A stretch of 22,276 nt of DNA from a virus, in IMG/VR virus record IMGVR_UViG_3300037502_004187, positions 1 through 22,276 of that record. One strand, 5' to 3'. The notes under the pieces are model-generated. The model did not search any database and was not told where the DNA came from. It saw only the letters and a list, made by a program, of their open reading frames with translations. Made by a program: the position numbers and the translations under genes. Shown here one piece after another: positions 13,781-22,201 of the stretch (position 1 is the first letter of the stretch; every line of letters starts with the position of its first letter).

Positions 13781-14104
13781 ATGTTAGATTTAACACAACT
13801 TAAACAAGTACTTTTTGAGATTAAATTATTTGATGAAACGGTTTTACAGATTAAGAAACCTACACAGGGGATGTTGAACCAACTATTAAAGATGGAGCAA
13901 TATATCAACGGAAAAGGGAAGAAGGATAATTTAAAAATCATTGATGAAATTTATAGTTTTATTACAATGGTTTTTAATCAAAACATTAATGACAGAACCT
14001 TTACTAAAAAAGAGATTGAAGAAATGTTTACAGCAGAAGTTGCAATGCTTGTGATTGAAGGTTATTTGCAATTTTCTTATGGATTAATATCTGAAAAAAA
14101 CTAG
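13781..14104 (+). CDS. Tail assembly chaperone gpG
   Basis: A 107-residue protein between the tail tube and the tape measure, the fixed position of gpG-type chaperones. It has a beta/alpha N-terminus (FEIKLFDETVLQIKKP) and a helical body (QGMLNQLLKMEQYINGKGKK, then FTKKEIEEMFTAEVAMLVIE). It coats the tape measure during assembly and is not in the virion. Its last codons GAA AAA AAC TAG contain a slippery heptamer that gives the longer gpGT. Confidence 0.88.
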   Translation: MLDLTQLKQVLFEIKLFDETVLQIKKPTQGMLNQLLKMEQYINGKGKKDNLKIIDEIYSFITMVFNQNINDRTFTKKEIEEMFTAEVAMLVIEGYLQFSYGLISEKN

Positions 14105-14382
14105 AAATCCCCTCTATTCCTTCTACTAAAAATGAAGAGATTGAGGGGTTTAATGTTAGTACGTTAGACATGAAGCGTGTGAGCGATTATGCAGGATTAT
14201 CCTTTAAAGATATTTTGAATCTTGATATTGACGAATACAAGCTACTTTTGAGGGATGCTTTTATCTTTAATTGTCAACAGAGCGAAGAAGGGCAGAAATA
14301 TTTAAACGATTGTTGGGTTATGCAACAAACAAAGCCTAACAGAGAAGGCTTGAGAAAAATGCAGAAAGGGGGTAAAAGATGA
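13781..14382 (+). CDS. Tail assembly chaperone gpGT, -1 frameshift fusion
   Basis: About 200 residues: the 107 codons of gpG, then a -1 shift at A AAA AAC (14095-14101), then 93 codons beginning LEIPSIPSTKNEEIEGF and ending at TGA 14380-14382. The shifted frame is open all the way, and its only internal ATG (14170) has no ribosome site, so the second part is not a separate gene. By analogy with lambda, the T part would bind the tube protein and bring it to the tape measure. The stop overlaps the tape-measure ATG by 4 nt. Confidence 0.88.
14095..14101 (+). promoter_or_regulatory. -1 ribosomal frameshift slippery site
   Basis: The heptamer A AAA AAC is in the exact phase for the X XXY YYZ rule, with the zero-frame stop TAG right behind it. 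A possible stimulating hairpin a few bases on is CCCCTC (14110-14114 region) with GAGGGG (14142-14147 region). Confidence 0.88.
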
Positions 14383-16397
14383 TTGATTTAGGTACATTGG
14401 TTGCAAAGATTGCCTTAGATGATGGGGGAGCAACAGGTAAATTAAAATTGTTTGGAGACACAGCCAAAGACGTAGAAGGTAAAAGCGATACTTTAGGGGC
14501 AAAAATACAATCCTTTGGTGGGAAACTTAAACCACTAGCTATAGGAATAGCTGGGGCTACAACAGCAATAGTAGCTGGGGGAGTAGCAGTTACTAAAATG
14601 GCTATGGATTTTGAGCAATCTTTTGCAAAGGTAACAACGCTCTTAGATGCAAATACTACCGATTTTGACAAGTATAAACAAGGAATCCTTGATGCGAGTA
14701 AAGAAAGTGGAATTGCCGTAGGAGAATTTAGTGAAGCCGTATATGGTTCAATTTCTGCTGGTATAGATTCTTCAAAAGCAATAGAATTTACGGCAGATGC
14801 AATGAAACTTGCAAAGGGTGGATTTACAGATGGTGCTAAAGCCGTAGACGTTTTAACAACAGCATTGAATGGATATAAGCTAGGAGCAGATGAAACAGGA
14901 AGAGTATCTGATTTACTTATTACTACGCAGAATTTAGGTAAAACCACAGTAGATGAATTAGCTTCTTCAATGGGTAAGGTAATTCCCATTGCGAGTGCTG
15001 GGAACTTTTCAATAGAAGAATTATCTGCAAGTTATGCGACACTTACTAAAAATGGTATTGCAACCGCAGAAAGTGGAACATATCTTAAATCTATGCTTGG
15101 AGAACTAACAAAAGCTGGCTCTACGACAGATAAAGCATTAAAAGAATTAACAGGACAGGGATTTGCACAGTTAAAAGAAGATGGAATGTCTACGACAGAT
15201 ATTTTACAAATGTTGTCTGACAATGCAATTCAAAGTGGTATGAGTTTAAAGGATATGTTTGGTAGTAGTGAAGCTGGAACAGCAGCTATGGTTTTAATGA
15301 GTGAAAGTGGAGCAGAATACAATGACATTTTGAATCAAATGCGTTCAAGTGCTGGAGCTACGGAAGAAGCTTTTAAAAAAATGAGTGAATCTCCACAAGA
15401 AATGTTTAATAAGCTTTTAAACAATGCAAAGATAGTAGGAATCGAGCTAGGACAAAAATTACTTCCTATTGCTAACAAGTTAATGCAATTTGTATTAGAT
15501 GCTATGCCACAAATACAACAGGCTATTCAAATAGCTTTTGATATTGTAGGGAAGGTTATAAGCATATCAGTAGAATGGATAGAAAAATTTATTGGATGGA
15601 TAAAAACTTTAGTAAGTGAAGCAACTACAGAAGGAACGGCTTTAAATGAAGTATGGGAAACAATAAAAACAACTTTTATGAATGTATTTAATGCGATAAT
15701 GGGATTTTTAAAGGCTTTTATACAAATGTTTCAAACCTTATGGCAAAAATACGGTGACACGATTAAAATTTATATAGAAGCCGTACTTAAAGTAATGGGA
15801 GCATTGTTTAAAGTGGCATTTGATTTAATAGCAGATTTATTAAAAGTATTTAGTGCAATCTTTAAGGGAGATTGGGAAGGTTTAGGGGAAGCATTAAAAA
15901 ATCTTATTACGAACTTAATCAATAACATTATCAATCTGTTCAATACTTGGCTTGATGGGTTACTAAGTATTTTAAAAAACTTTATTCCCAAAATGATTCA
16001 AGGTGGGAAAGATTTATTTAATGGTTTATGGGATGGTATTAAAGGGGTGTGGACAGGCATCCAAAATTGGGTATCGGATAAAATCTCTTGGTTAACGGAT
16101 AAACTTACTTTTTGGAAAAAATCTTCCAAAGAAATGGATGGTAGCCATAGAACAGGTTTAAGAGAAGTACCTTTTGACGGATATATCGCAGAATTGCACA
16201 AAGGTGAAAGAATCCTTACACAGGCAGAAGCTAAAAGGTACAATGAAAGGAAAACAAGTAATTCAAGTACAACAACAAACAATAATACTGTAGCCCCTGT
16301 GTTTAATATCTATTCTTCTAGTGGCAATCCAAAAGAGATAAGCAGGGAGATACAAAACGATTTGAGCAAATACAATAGAGCTTTAGGTTTAGCCTAG
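14379..16397 (+). CDS. Tape measure protein
   Basis: A 672-residue protein that sets tail length and is ejected into the host. A hydrophobic helix (about 52-71, PLAIGIAGATTAIVAGG) is followed by the TP901-type core: AMDFEQSFAKVTTLLDAN, YGSISAGIDSSKAIEF, VDVLTTALNGYKLG and MGKVIPIASAGNFS (to about residue 260). A second hydrophobic helical zone lies about 355-545 (VLKVMGALFKVAFDLIADLL, NLITNLINNIINLFNTW). The C-terminus has HKGERILTQAEAKRYNE and a low-complexity Ser/Thr/Asn linker. It is at the short end for the family, predicting a tail of about 100 nm by the usual length rule. The ATG overlaps the GT stop; ribosome site AAAGGGGG. Confidence 0.95.
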   Translation: MIDLGTLVAKIALDDGGATGKLKLFGDTAKDVEGKSDTLGAKIQSFGGKLKPLAIGIAGATTAIVAGGVAVTKMAMDFEQSFAKVTTLLDANTTDFDKYKQGILDASKESGIAVGEFSEAVYGSISAGIDSSKAIEFTADAMKLAKGGFTDGAKAVDVLTTALNGYKLGADETGRVSDLLITTQNLGKTTVDELASSMGKVIPIASAGNFSIEELSASYATLTKNGIATAESGTYLKSMLGELTKAGSTTDKALKELTGQGFAQLKEDGMSTTDILQMLSDNAIQSGMSLKDMFGSSEAGTAAMVLMSESGAEYNDILNQMRSSAGATEEAFKKMSESPQEMFNKLLNNAKIVGIELGQKLLPIANKLMQFVLDAMPQIQQAIQIAFDIVGKVISISVEWIEKFIGWIKTLVSEATTEGTALNEVWETIKTTFMNVFNAIMGFLKAFIQMFQTLWQKYGDTIKIYIEAVLKVMGALFKVAFDLIADLLKVFSAIFKGDWEGLGEALKNLITNLINNIINLFNTWLDGLLSILKNFIPKMIQGGKDLFNGLWDGIKGVWTGIQNWVSDKISWLTDKLTFWKKSSKEMDGSHRTGLREVPFDGYIAELHKGERILTQAEAKRYNERKTSNSSTTTNNNTVAPVFNIYSSSGNPKEISREIQNDLSKYNRALGLA

Positions 16398-16410
16398 AAG
16401 GGGTGATTAA

Positions 16411-17253
16411 ATGGCAGATATGATTTTAACGAGAATAGAAGGATTTACATTTAATAATGTAACTGTAGATAATACACTTGATGAAGATATAATTTTAATT
16501 GATGTAGAAAAAAATGCTTCTCCTAATTTAACATATTTCGATTTTAGTGTTCCTTTTAGGCATGGCTCTAGGAGATTCGACAATCGTTATGAAGATAGAT
16601 TGATTAATGTGACAATAGGAGTTTATGCTAAAACAGCACATGAACGTAGGCAAATAGAAAGGCAGTTTTTACAAAATATAATAGGGAAAGAGGGTAGGCT
16701 ATTCTTTAAAGATGAACCTACTCTTTTTTATGTTGCAAAAGTATACGGAGAGATTACAAGAGAAGAAAGTAATCCATATACAATACTAACAATCACTTTT
16801 ATTGCAAGTTATTGTGCCTATGAGAAACACCATGATTTGAGGGATTACACAGTTGACGGATTGAGTGGTTTTGTTGTAGATGATTTAGACGGTATTTTAG
16901 TTAACCGTCAAGAGTGGAGTAATGTAATAACTAATCAAGTTAAGCAGATAGAAAACTATGGTAACTTTGAAACAGCACCTATTATTTCTTTAAGTGGAAC
17001 AGCTACAAACATACAAATGCAGATTGCAGACGTTGCTTTTTCTTTTGCTAATTTGAGTAATGAACAAGTATTTATTGATAGTGAAAATATGATTGTTTAT
17101 AAAATAGTAAATAACAAAAAGCAAAGTGTTTTAACTAGATTTAATGGGAACTATCCAAAGATTCCAATAGGGCAATCAGACGTGATTATAACAGGAACAG
17201 GGCTTAATTTAAACATTACAGTAGATTATAAGAATACATTTATTGTCGTATAA
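16411..17253 (+). CDS. Distal tail protein (Dit)
   Basis: A 280-residue protein directly after the tape measure, forming the hexameric ring at the tail tip. The N-terminal half has the Dit core (DIILIDVEKNASPNLTYFDF, RHGSRRFDNRYEDRLINVTI, RRQIERQFLQNIIGKEGRLF, LFYVAKVYGEI), and the C-terminal half (about 145-280) is a beta sandwich (APIISLSGTATNIQMQIADV through TGLNLNITVDYKN). The ribosome site AAGGGGTG is close to the ATG. It is standard size and shows no carbohydrate-binding insertion. Confidence 0.88.
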   Translation: MADMILTRIEGFTFNNVTVDNTLDEDIILIDVEKNASPNLTYFDFSVPFRHGSRRFDNRYEDRLINVTIGVYAKTAHERRQIERQFLQNIIGKEGRLFFKDEPTLFYVAKVYGEITREESNPYTILTITFIASYCAYEKHHDLRDYTVDGLSGFVVDDLDGILVNRQEWSNVITNQVKQIENYGNFETAPIISLSGTATNIQMQIADVAFSFANLSNEQVFIDSENMIVYKIVNNKKQSVLTRFNGNYPKIPIGQSDVIITGTGLNLNITVDYKNTFIVV

Positions 17254-17268
17254 GAGAGGGGGTATTTA

Positions 17269-19320
17269 ATGTTAAGAATAGTAAGTGAGAATGAAATAGT
17301 ATTGGCATATCTGAATAATTTAATGAGTGCCACAGTAAAAGAAACTTTAAACGGAGAATATCTTCTTTCTTTTATTGCAATCATTGAGGAACTAAAAACA
17401 GAGTATCTGTATGATAATGATAATTTAGTTAAATACAATAATGATTTATTTAGAGTGGTTCAATTAGATGAATTACATAGTGAAGAAGGTATGCTTACAG
17501 TATCAGCTACCTGTGAACATATTTCCTATGATTTAATTAAAAAGAAAATGCCTAATTTTAATTATAAAAATCAAAGTGCAAGCTATGTAATGATTAAAGC
17601 ATTGGAAGGTACAGGGTTTTCTTTTACAGGTACAGACATTACACAAAATACAACTATCCAATATACGGAAGAGTGCAACAGTAAGCAGATTACTATTGCA
17701 ATCGCTAACAATTGGCGAGGTGAATTAGAGTATTTTAGGAAAGACATTAAGTTGTGGAAACAAAGAGGACAAAACAGAGGGGTAGATTTTAGATTTAGAA
17801 AAAATCTCAATAGCGTTAAAAGGATACTGAATTATGCAGAAGAAACTGTAAGCTATGAAGTTGACGTTGTAGGAGATAATACTACTCTTGAATTAGGATA
17901 TTTTGAATTAGGCGATACGGTGCGAATCATTGATGATAGGCTTAATATTGATGAAGAAAAACGTATTATTGAAGTAGAAAAAGATATTCTAACAGGCTTT
18001 AATAGTAAGGTTGTATTAGGGGATAAGATTAAGGATTTAAGAAGCTCTTTTACAAATGTAGAAAGTAAAGTTAAAGAAGTAGAAATAAATACAAACGAAT
18101 TAGCAGAAACAATCGGTAATAATGCAGAAGAATGGAATAAGATTAAAACCATTACAGATAATCAAGGGAATGTAGTTGCTTCTAAAATTAATGGATTGCT
18201 TAATACAGCTAATGCCATGATACAAAACTCCACAGGGACAATGCGTTGGACAGGCAATACATTAGTTTGCCACAATCAACCGACAGAAGAAGCAAGTAAT
18301 TTTATCGTTGAAATTGGTTCAACAGGAATACGATTTGCAAACAATAAAAATCAAGATGGTTCTTGGAATTGGAGAACAGCATTATCGGCAGAAGGTGTTG
18401 TTGCAGATAAAGTTTTTGCTTCTGCGATAGCTGGTTTGACAATAGATTCTGTAAAGTTAACGAGTACAGAAATTGTAAGTGGTTTAATAAGTGGGGTAAC
18501 GATTCAAGGGGTAACAATTCTTGGCTCAAATATAATAGGTGGAAACCCTAGTGGTGTGCATACAGCTATAAATCAAACAGAGCCATTTAGGATTAAGAAT
18601 GGCAATACGGTAATGGCTGAATTGTGGGCAGATTCAAGTGGAAATGCGTTTTTATCCTTTTTCCCTCTCGATGCAAATAAAGGATTTACGTTAAGGTATG
18701 GGGATAAGGCAACTTTTAACTCGATAGGTGGAATGAGATTTGAAACATTCCAAAAAGTAGAAAATTACGCCAAGGAGTACGAATTTGAGCTATCTGATAG
18801 TGGACATTCTATTATGAAAATGTTTCCAAACGGTAATATGTGGATGGGCAGAAACCAAAGGTATACAGATATTTTTGGGGACACAAAGATTTACAGTAAT
18901 TTAGAAGTAACAGGTGACCTAATTGTAGGTGGTGAAATAGATGGAGATAAGAATGCTATTGTATCCACCGAAAATTATGGAATTAGAAAAATGTATTGTG
19001 AGGAAAGCGACAGAGTTTATTTTAATACTAAAGGCGTAGAAGTTACGACAGAAAAAAATAAATGCATTATAAAACTGAATGAAATGTTTTTACAGACAAT
19101 AGAGCTTAATAGTATTTACCCATATATTATAAGCCTTACAGCTTATAGTAATGCGAAAGTATGGGTAAAAGAAATTTACGATAAATATATAATTGTAGAA
19201 AGCGATAAACCTACTAAGTTTTCTTACAATATCCAATGCACGAGAAAAAATAGAAAAGATACCTATATGGAAGAATTTGATAAAGAAGCAAGAAGAACAA
19301 GAAAAAGAGAGGTGAATTAA
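17269..19320 (+). CDS. Tail tip protein (Tal-like, prophage endopeptidase-tail type)
   Basis: A 683-residue protein. The N-terminal about 270 residues match the gp27-like tail hub/Prophage_tail pattern: LNNLMSATVKETLNGEYLLS, NDLFRVVQLDELHSEEG, TATCEHISYDLI-like VSATCEHISYDLI, and the repeated NSVKRILNYAEETVSYEVDV. A coiled coil follows (SSFTNVESKVKEVEINTNEL), then Gly/Ser/Ile-rich beta-repeat structure (GLTIDSVKLTSTEIVSGLIS, GVTIQGVTILGSNIIGG, about 400-430) and a C-terminal region rich in Lys and Tyr. It forms the tail tip and host contact. I see no clear catalytic lytic domain, so enzymatic activity is unproven. Confidence 0.85.
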   Translation: MLRIVSENEIVLAYLNNLMSATVKETLNGEYLLSFIAIIEELKTEYLYDNDNLVKYNNDLFRVVQLDELHSEEGMLTVSATCEHISYDLIKKKMPNFNYKNQSASYVMIKALEGTGFSFTGTDITQNTTIQYTEECNSKQITIAIANNWRGELEYFRKDIKLWKQRGQNRGVDFRFRKNLNSVKRILNYAEETVSYEVDVVGDNTTLELGYFELGDTVRIIDDRLNIDEEKRIIEVEKDILTGFNSKVVLGDKIKDLRSSFTNVESKVKEVEINTNELAETIGNNAEEWNKIKTITDNQGNVVASKINGLLNTANAMIQNSTGTMRWTGNTLVCHNQPTEEASNFIVEIGSTGIRFANNKNQDGSWNWRTALSAEGVVADKVFASAIAGLTIDSVKLTSTEIVSGLISGVTIQGVTILGSNIIGGNPSGVHTAINQTEPFRIKNGNTVMAELWADSSGNAFLSFFPLDANKGFTLRYGDKATFNSIGGMRFETFQKVENYAKEYEFELSDSGHSIMKMFPNGNMWMGRNQRYTDIFGDTKIYSNLEVTGDLIVGGEIDGDKNAIVSTENYGIRKMYCEESDRVYFNTKGVEVTTEKNKCIIKLNEMFLQTIELNSIYPYIISLTAYSNAKVWVKEIYDKYIIVESDKPTKFSYNIQCTRKNRKDTYMEEFDKEARRTRKREVN

Positions 19321-19321
19321 A

Positions 19322-20407
19322 ATGGCAGAATTAGAGAATATTCTAGGCTCAACTTTTGGAGATGAAGCCATCAAAAGATTGAATAGGAATACTATTTTAA
19401 TCAACCAAGAAGTAGGAGAGTTAAAAGAAGAGACAATAACTATAGATTCAAAAATACAATCCCATAACGTGGCAACAGATGCTCATGGAGATATAAGGGG
19501 ATTTATAACTCAACAAGCGGGTAAAATAGATATTTTAACGACTGGCTTAGAAGATGGGAATGCTAGAGATTTAAGATATCGGGGACAAACTCCAGCTGAT
19601 TTATCTACTGCACCAACACAAATTGGCACATACTTAACTCCTAATACTGGGACGATAGGATTGCCTACTGGGTGGACAGATGTAGGAAGGAATACAATAG
19701 CAGCTTTAAGCGTAGGTAACTTCGCACAGTATGATTTACAGTTAATAGCTGGATTTCAAAATAAGAAATTGGGTTATAGAATAGGGAATGATACTTGGAG
19801 AGAACTGGCAAGAGGGAATATTACATTTTTCAGCAGTTTAACAGAGATAAATCCATCATTTACAGTTAGCACTCCTATTGCTGATATATTTTCTGCTATG
19901 CCTAACAATAGTGCTCTAACAACTATAATATGGCAGGGTTCTTCTATGGTGTATCCAGTTATAGACGGTGAATTATTTATAACTAGAGAATCTATAAATA
20001 GGGGAACTGTAAGATACGTGACGGCATCAAAAACTTTTGAAAGAGCATTAATTGGTGTATGGACGAATTGGAGAGAGGTAGCTACTACAGAAACAGTAGA
20101 ATTAAATTCAAGCTATTTAAGAAATGGCTGGGCAATACAGATAGGACAATTGTTAGCAAGTAGAAATGGTAATCAAGTTACTTTTAGCGGGCTACTTATA
20201 AGTGGGGCAACTTCACAAAATACAATTATGGTAGAAGGGTTACCGACAGTATTAAGACCTAGCAATACAAGATATATTTCGTTAGCAACTGGACAATCGC
20301 CCACTTATCAAATGGGTATGCTTATTGTACGTAGTGACGGCACTATAACAATTGATAGTGGAATCAACAATTCAAGAGTTATTTTTAATTTTTCTTACCC
20401 TATTTAG
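19322..20407 (+). CDS. Tail fibre / receptor-binding protein
   Basis: A 361-residue protein. An N-terminal helix (about 10-45, KRLNRNTILINQEVGELKEE) probably trimerises. It is followed by a short collagen-free linker with SHNVATDAHGDIRGFITQQ, a motif of Firmicutes phage fibres, then a beta-rich region with pyocin-knob-like sequence (QIGTYLTPNTGTIGLPTGW, then GVWTNWREVATTE, about 100-260) and a C-terminal head (NGNQVTFSGLLISGATSQ to the end). This is the best candidate for host recognition. It starts 1 nt after the Tal stop, with GAGAGGTG inside that gene. Confidence 0.85.
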   Translation: MAELENILGSTFGDEAIKRLNRNTILINQEVGELKEETITIDSKIQSHNVATDAHGDIRGFITQQAGKIDILTTGLEDGNARDLRYRGQTPADLSTAPTQIGTYLTPNTGTIGLPTGWTDVGRNTIAALSVGNFAQYDLQLIAGFQNKKLGYRIGNDTWRELARGNITFFSSLTEINPSFTVSTPIADIFSAMPNNSALTTIIWQGSSMVYPVIDGELFITRESINRGTVRYVTASKTFERALIGVWTNWREVATTETVELNSSYLRNGWAIQIGQLLASRNGNQVTFSGLLISGATSQNTIMVEGLPTVLRPSNTRYISLATGQSPTYQMGMLIVRSDGTITIDSGINNSRVIFNFSYPI

Positions 20408-20417
20408 GAGGTGCGAT

Positions 20418-20696
20418 ATGACAAAAAAAGAATTAAAAGAATTAAATTTACAAACAGATCATGGTATATTTTCCCCAACTTACACCTACGAAAATCATTT
20501 CATAGATGAAGAAACAGGAGAAGAAATTTATGAAGGTATAGTGATTGTAGAAACAGCAGAAGAAGTTTATCAGAATTGGCTCAATCAAGATAAAACAAAT
20601 AATTTATCGGAAAATGAAAAACTTAGAAAAGAGTTATTGGCTACTCAAAAAATGCTAGTAGATTTACAAACAGAAGTATTATTAAATCAAATTTAA
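20418..20696 (+). CDS. Small tail-associated protein, 92 residues
   Basis: ATG 20418 has TAGGAGGTG 6 nt upstream; the longer frame from 20352 overlaps the fibre gene and is not used. The N-terminus (LNLQTDHGIFSPTYTYENHF, then GEEIYEGIVIVE) is mixed, and the C-terminus is a coiled coil (NEKLRKELLATQKMLVDLQT) like that of small proteins found after fibre genes in Firmicutes phages. It may be a fibre chaperone or baseplate accessory; function not shown. Confidence 0.75.
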   Translation: MTKKELKELNLQTDHGIFSPTYTYENHFIDEETGEEIYEGIVIVETAEEVYQNWLNQDKTNNLSENEKLRKELLATQKMLVDLQTEVLLNQI

Positions 20697-20722
20697 AAAA
20701 TAGAAAGCGAGATGATTTTATT

Positions 20723-20902
20723 ATGGAAGGGATGAGCGTATTGGCACAAGTATTAGAAAGTATTATTAAATCAAAAGATTATGAGGTTGAGGACATTCAA
20801 TTTAAGTTAGATATTTTTTGGAGTAAACAAAGATTGACGGAAGAAGAATATTTTTATCTTTGCAATCTAATGGAAGAATATCCACCAACAGTTACAGAGT
20901 AA
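20723..20902 (+). CDS. XkdX-like small protein between fibre and holin
   Basis: A frame of 59 codons from ATG 20723, or 53 from TTG 20741. GGAAGGG (20725-20731) sits at good distance only from the TTG, and the product from there (MAQVLESIIKSKDYEVEDIQ) looks like related small clostridial phage proteins, so the true start is uncertain. The sequence QFKLDIFWSKQRLTEEEYFY resembles the XkdX/LTEEEY pattern of small tail proteins in this same gene position. The role is unknown. It was missed by a length cutoff of about 60 residues. Confidence 0.7.
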   Translation: MEGMSVLAQVLESIIKSKDYEVEDIQFKLDIFWSKQRLTEEEYFYLCNLMEEYPPTVTE

Positions 20903-20916
20903 AACAAAAATAGAAT

Positions 20917-20969
20917 AGAGCATGGATAAGCACCTTTGAATTGATAGGTGTATTTTTTATGCTCTTTTT
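20917..20969 (+). terminator. Nested terminator before the holin
   Basis: Inner stem CACCT (20931-20935) with AGGTG (20946-20950) is followed by TATTTTTT. Outer stem AGAGCAT (20917-20923) with ATGCTCT (20959-20965) is followed by five T. It separates tail from lysis genes. Confidence 0.85.
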
Positions 20970-20985
20970 AAGAAAGAGGTGACGT

Positions 20986-21387
20986 ATGGAAAAAATTTTT
21001 AATAGTATAAGTGTATGTATAGGGGTTACAGTGGGTTCTTTTATATCCTTGCTAGGTGGTTATGATGCAGCCTTAAAAGCGTTGGTTATCGTCATCATAT
21101 TAGATTATGTTACAGGGATATTGAAAGCAATCTACAATAAAGAATTATCCTCTCAGATTGGATATAAGGGGATTGTAAAGAAGGTATTAGTATTTGTAGT
21201 GGTAGCACTAGCAAACGTTGTACAAGTACAAATGGGGGTGGAATTAATTAGGGAAATTGCAATCATATTTTTTGCAACGAATGAAGGTTTATCTATTTTA
21301 GAAAATGCTTCTCAAATGGGGTTACCTATTCCTCAAAAAATCAAAGATGTTTTATTGCAGTTGAGGGGAGAAGGTGCTAAAGAATGA
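20986..21387 (+). CDS. Holin, phage_holin_4 (TcdE/Cph1-like) type
   Basis: A 133-residue membrane protein. Hydrophobic segments lie at about 8-24 (SVCIGVTVGSFISLLGG), 28-50 (ALKALVIVIILDYVTGIL), 64-84 (VKKVLVFVVVALANVVQV) and 88-106 (LIREIAIIFFATNEGLSI). LDYVTGILKAI and NEGLSILENA are family hallmarks. The C-terminus is charged (RGEGAKE). It makes the membrane lesion that lets the amidase out. The ribosome site is AAAGAGGTG, and the stop overlaps the amidase ATG by 4 nt, so the lysis pair is coupled. Confidence 0.93.
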   Translation: MEKIFNSISVCIGVTVGSFISLLGGYDAALKALVIVIILDYVTGILKAIYNKELSSQIGYKGIVKKVLVFVVVALANVVQVQMGVELIREIAIIFFATNEGLSILENASQMGLPIPQKIKDVLLQLRGEGAKE

Positions 21388-21995
21388 ATATAGAAAAGAA
21401 ATTGATTAAATACAATTTTACATCTAACACGAATAAGCCTAAGTATATCGTTATCCATGACACAGGGAATACAAGTAAAGGTGCAAATACTGATGCCCAT
21501 TTCAACTACTTTAATGGTGGGAATAGAAATGCCTCAGCACACTTTTTTGTAGATAATAAGAAGGTATTACAAGTTGTAGAAATCAAAGATTCTGCTTGGC
21601 ATTGTGGTAAAAAATATGTAAGCAACCCTAAAGTTACAGATTGTAATAATCAAAATAGTGTTGGGATTGAAATTTGCGTAAATAGCGATTGTAATGTAGC
21701 CGAAGCGATAAAAAAGGCTCAAGAATTAGTTTTACACCTAATGGATCAATACAGTATTCCAGAAGAAAAAGTAATTACTCATAGGGATGCAACAGGTAAG
21801 AATTGTCCAGCCAACTTAACGTGGAAAATGGATTTTGTAGAAAATAAGGTAGAAGATGATTATACAAAAGCAATTAATATTTTGCATAGTAAAGGTGTAA
21901 TAAATAGCCCTACATATTGGTTAGGAATTAATCAAGATAATATTAATGTAGAGTACGTTAAGGGGTTAATAAAGAATTTTGCTAGTAAGTTGTAG
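21384..21995 (+). CDS. Endolysin, N-acetylmuramoyl-L-alanine amidase (Amidase_2)
   Basis: A 203-residue enzyme cleaving the amide bond between muramic acid and the stem peptide. The Amidase_2/PGRP fold spans about 8-155 with zinc ligands His25 (VIHDTG), His133 (THRD) and Cys141 (KNCP); Lys139 fits the T7-lysozyme catalytic lysine position. The C-terminal about 45 residues (YTKAINILHSKGVINSPTYW through GLIKNFASKL) form a short helical module with the SPxYW pattern seen at the end of other clostridial amidases, likely wall-binding. No signal peptide is present, so release depends on the holin. Confidence 0.95.
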   Translation: MNIEKKLIKYNFTSNTNKPKYIVIHDTGNTSKGANTDAHFNYFNGGNRNASAHFFVDNKKVLQVVEIKDSAWHCGKKYVSNPKVTDCNNQNSVGIEICVNSDCNVAEAIKKAQELVLHLMDQYSIPEEKVITHRDATGKNCPANLTWKMDFVENKVEDDYTKAINILHSKGVINSPTYWLGINQDNINVEYVKGLIKNFASKL

Positions 21996-22201
21996 GAAAC
22001 CCTTTACTTTTCAGAAAGTGTCATGTTATTATTAATTTAAACATGATAAATGCACGTTTAAGAAAAATACACTAATGACACTTTCTAATTTTGAATAAAA
22101 GTACAAATTCTACGCTTTGAGTACCAAGAGTTTGAGTGAGTTTACAGATAAAACAAAATGTTTTGAATAAAGTAGAGAACGTACACTTATCGCACTCTTT
22201 A
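21996..22201. other. Non-coding end region with nested inverted repeats, candidate att region
   Basis: A perfect 12-bp inverted repeat, AGAAAGTGTCAT (22013-22024) and ATGACACTTTCT (22075-22086), encloses 50 nt that contain a smaller one (TCATGTT 22021-22027 with AACATGA 22040-22046). ATGACACTT returns a third time at 22202-22210. TTTTGAATAAA is repeated directly at 22089-22099 and 22161-22171. If the genome is circular, this lies between lysin and integrase, a usual attP position. No tRNA-end sequence is seen. Confidence 0.5.

Noticed and set aside
14170-14382. Independent 70-residue gene after gpG
   Set aside because: The ATG lacks a ribosome site and the frame is open upstream into the slippery heptamer, so it is the C-terminal part of gpGT.
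14336-14989. 217-residue minus-strand open frame
   Set aside because: It lies entirely opposite the tape-measure start and gpT, is rich in Ser/Pro/Val as expected from the antisense of coding DNA, and lacks a ribosome site.
6496-22128. Shared 12-mer TTGAGTACCAAG at 6496-6507 and 22117-22128 as a pair of att sites
   Set aside because: One copy is an arm of a terminator stem, and a 12-base match in an AT-rich 22-kb sequence is expected by chance.
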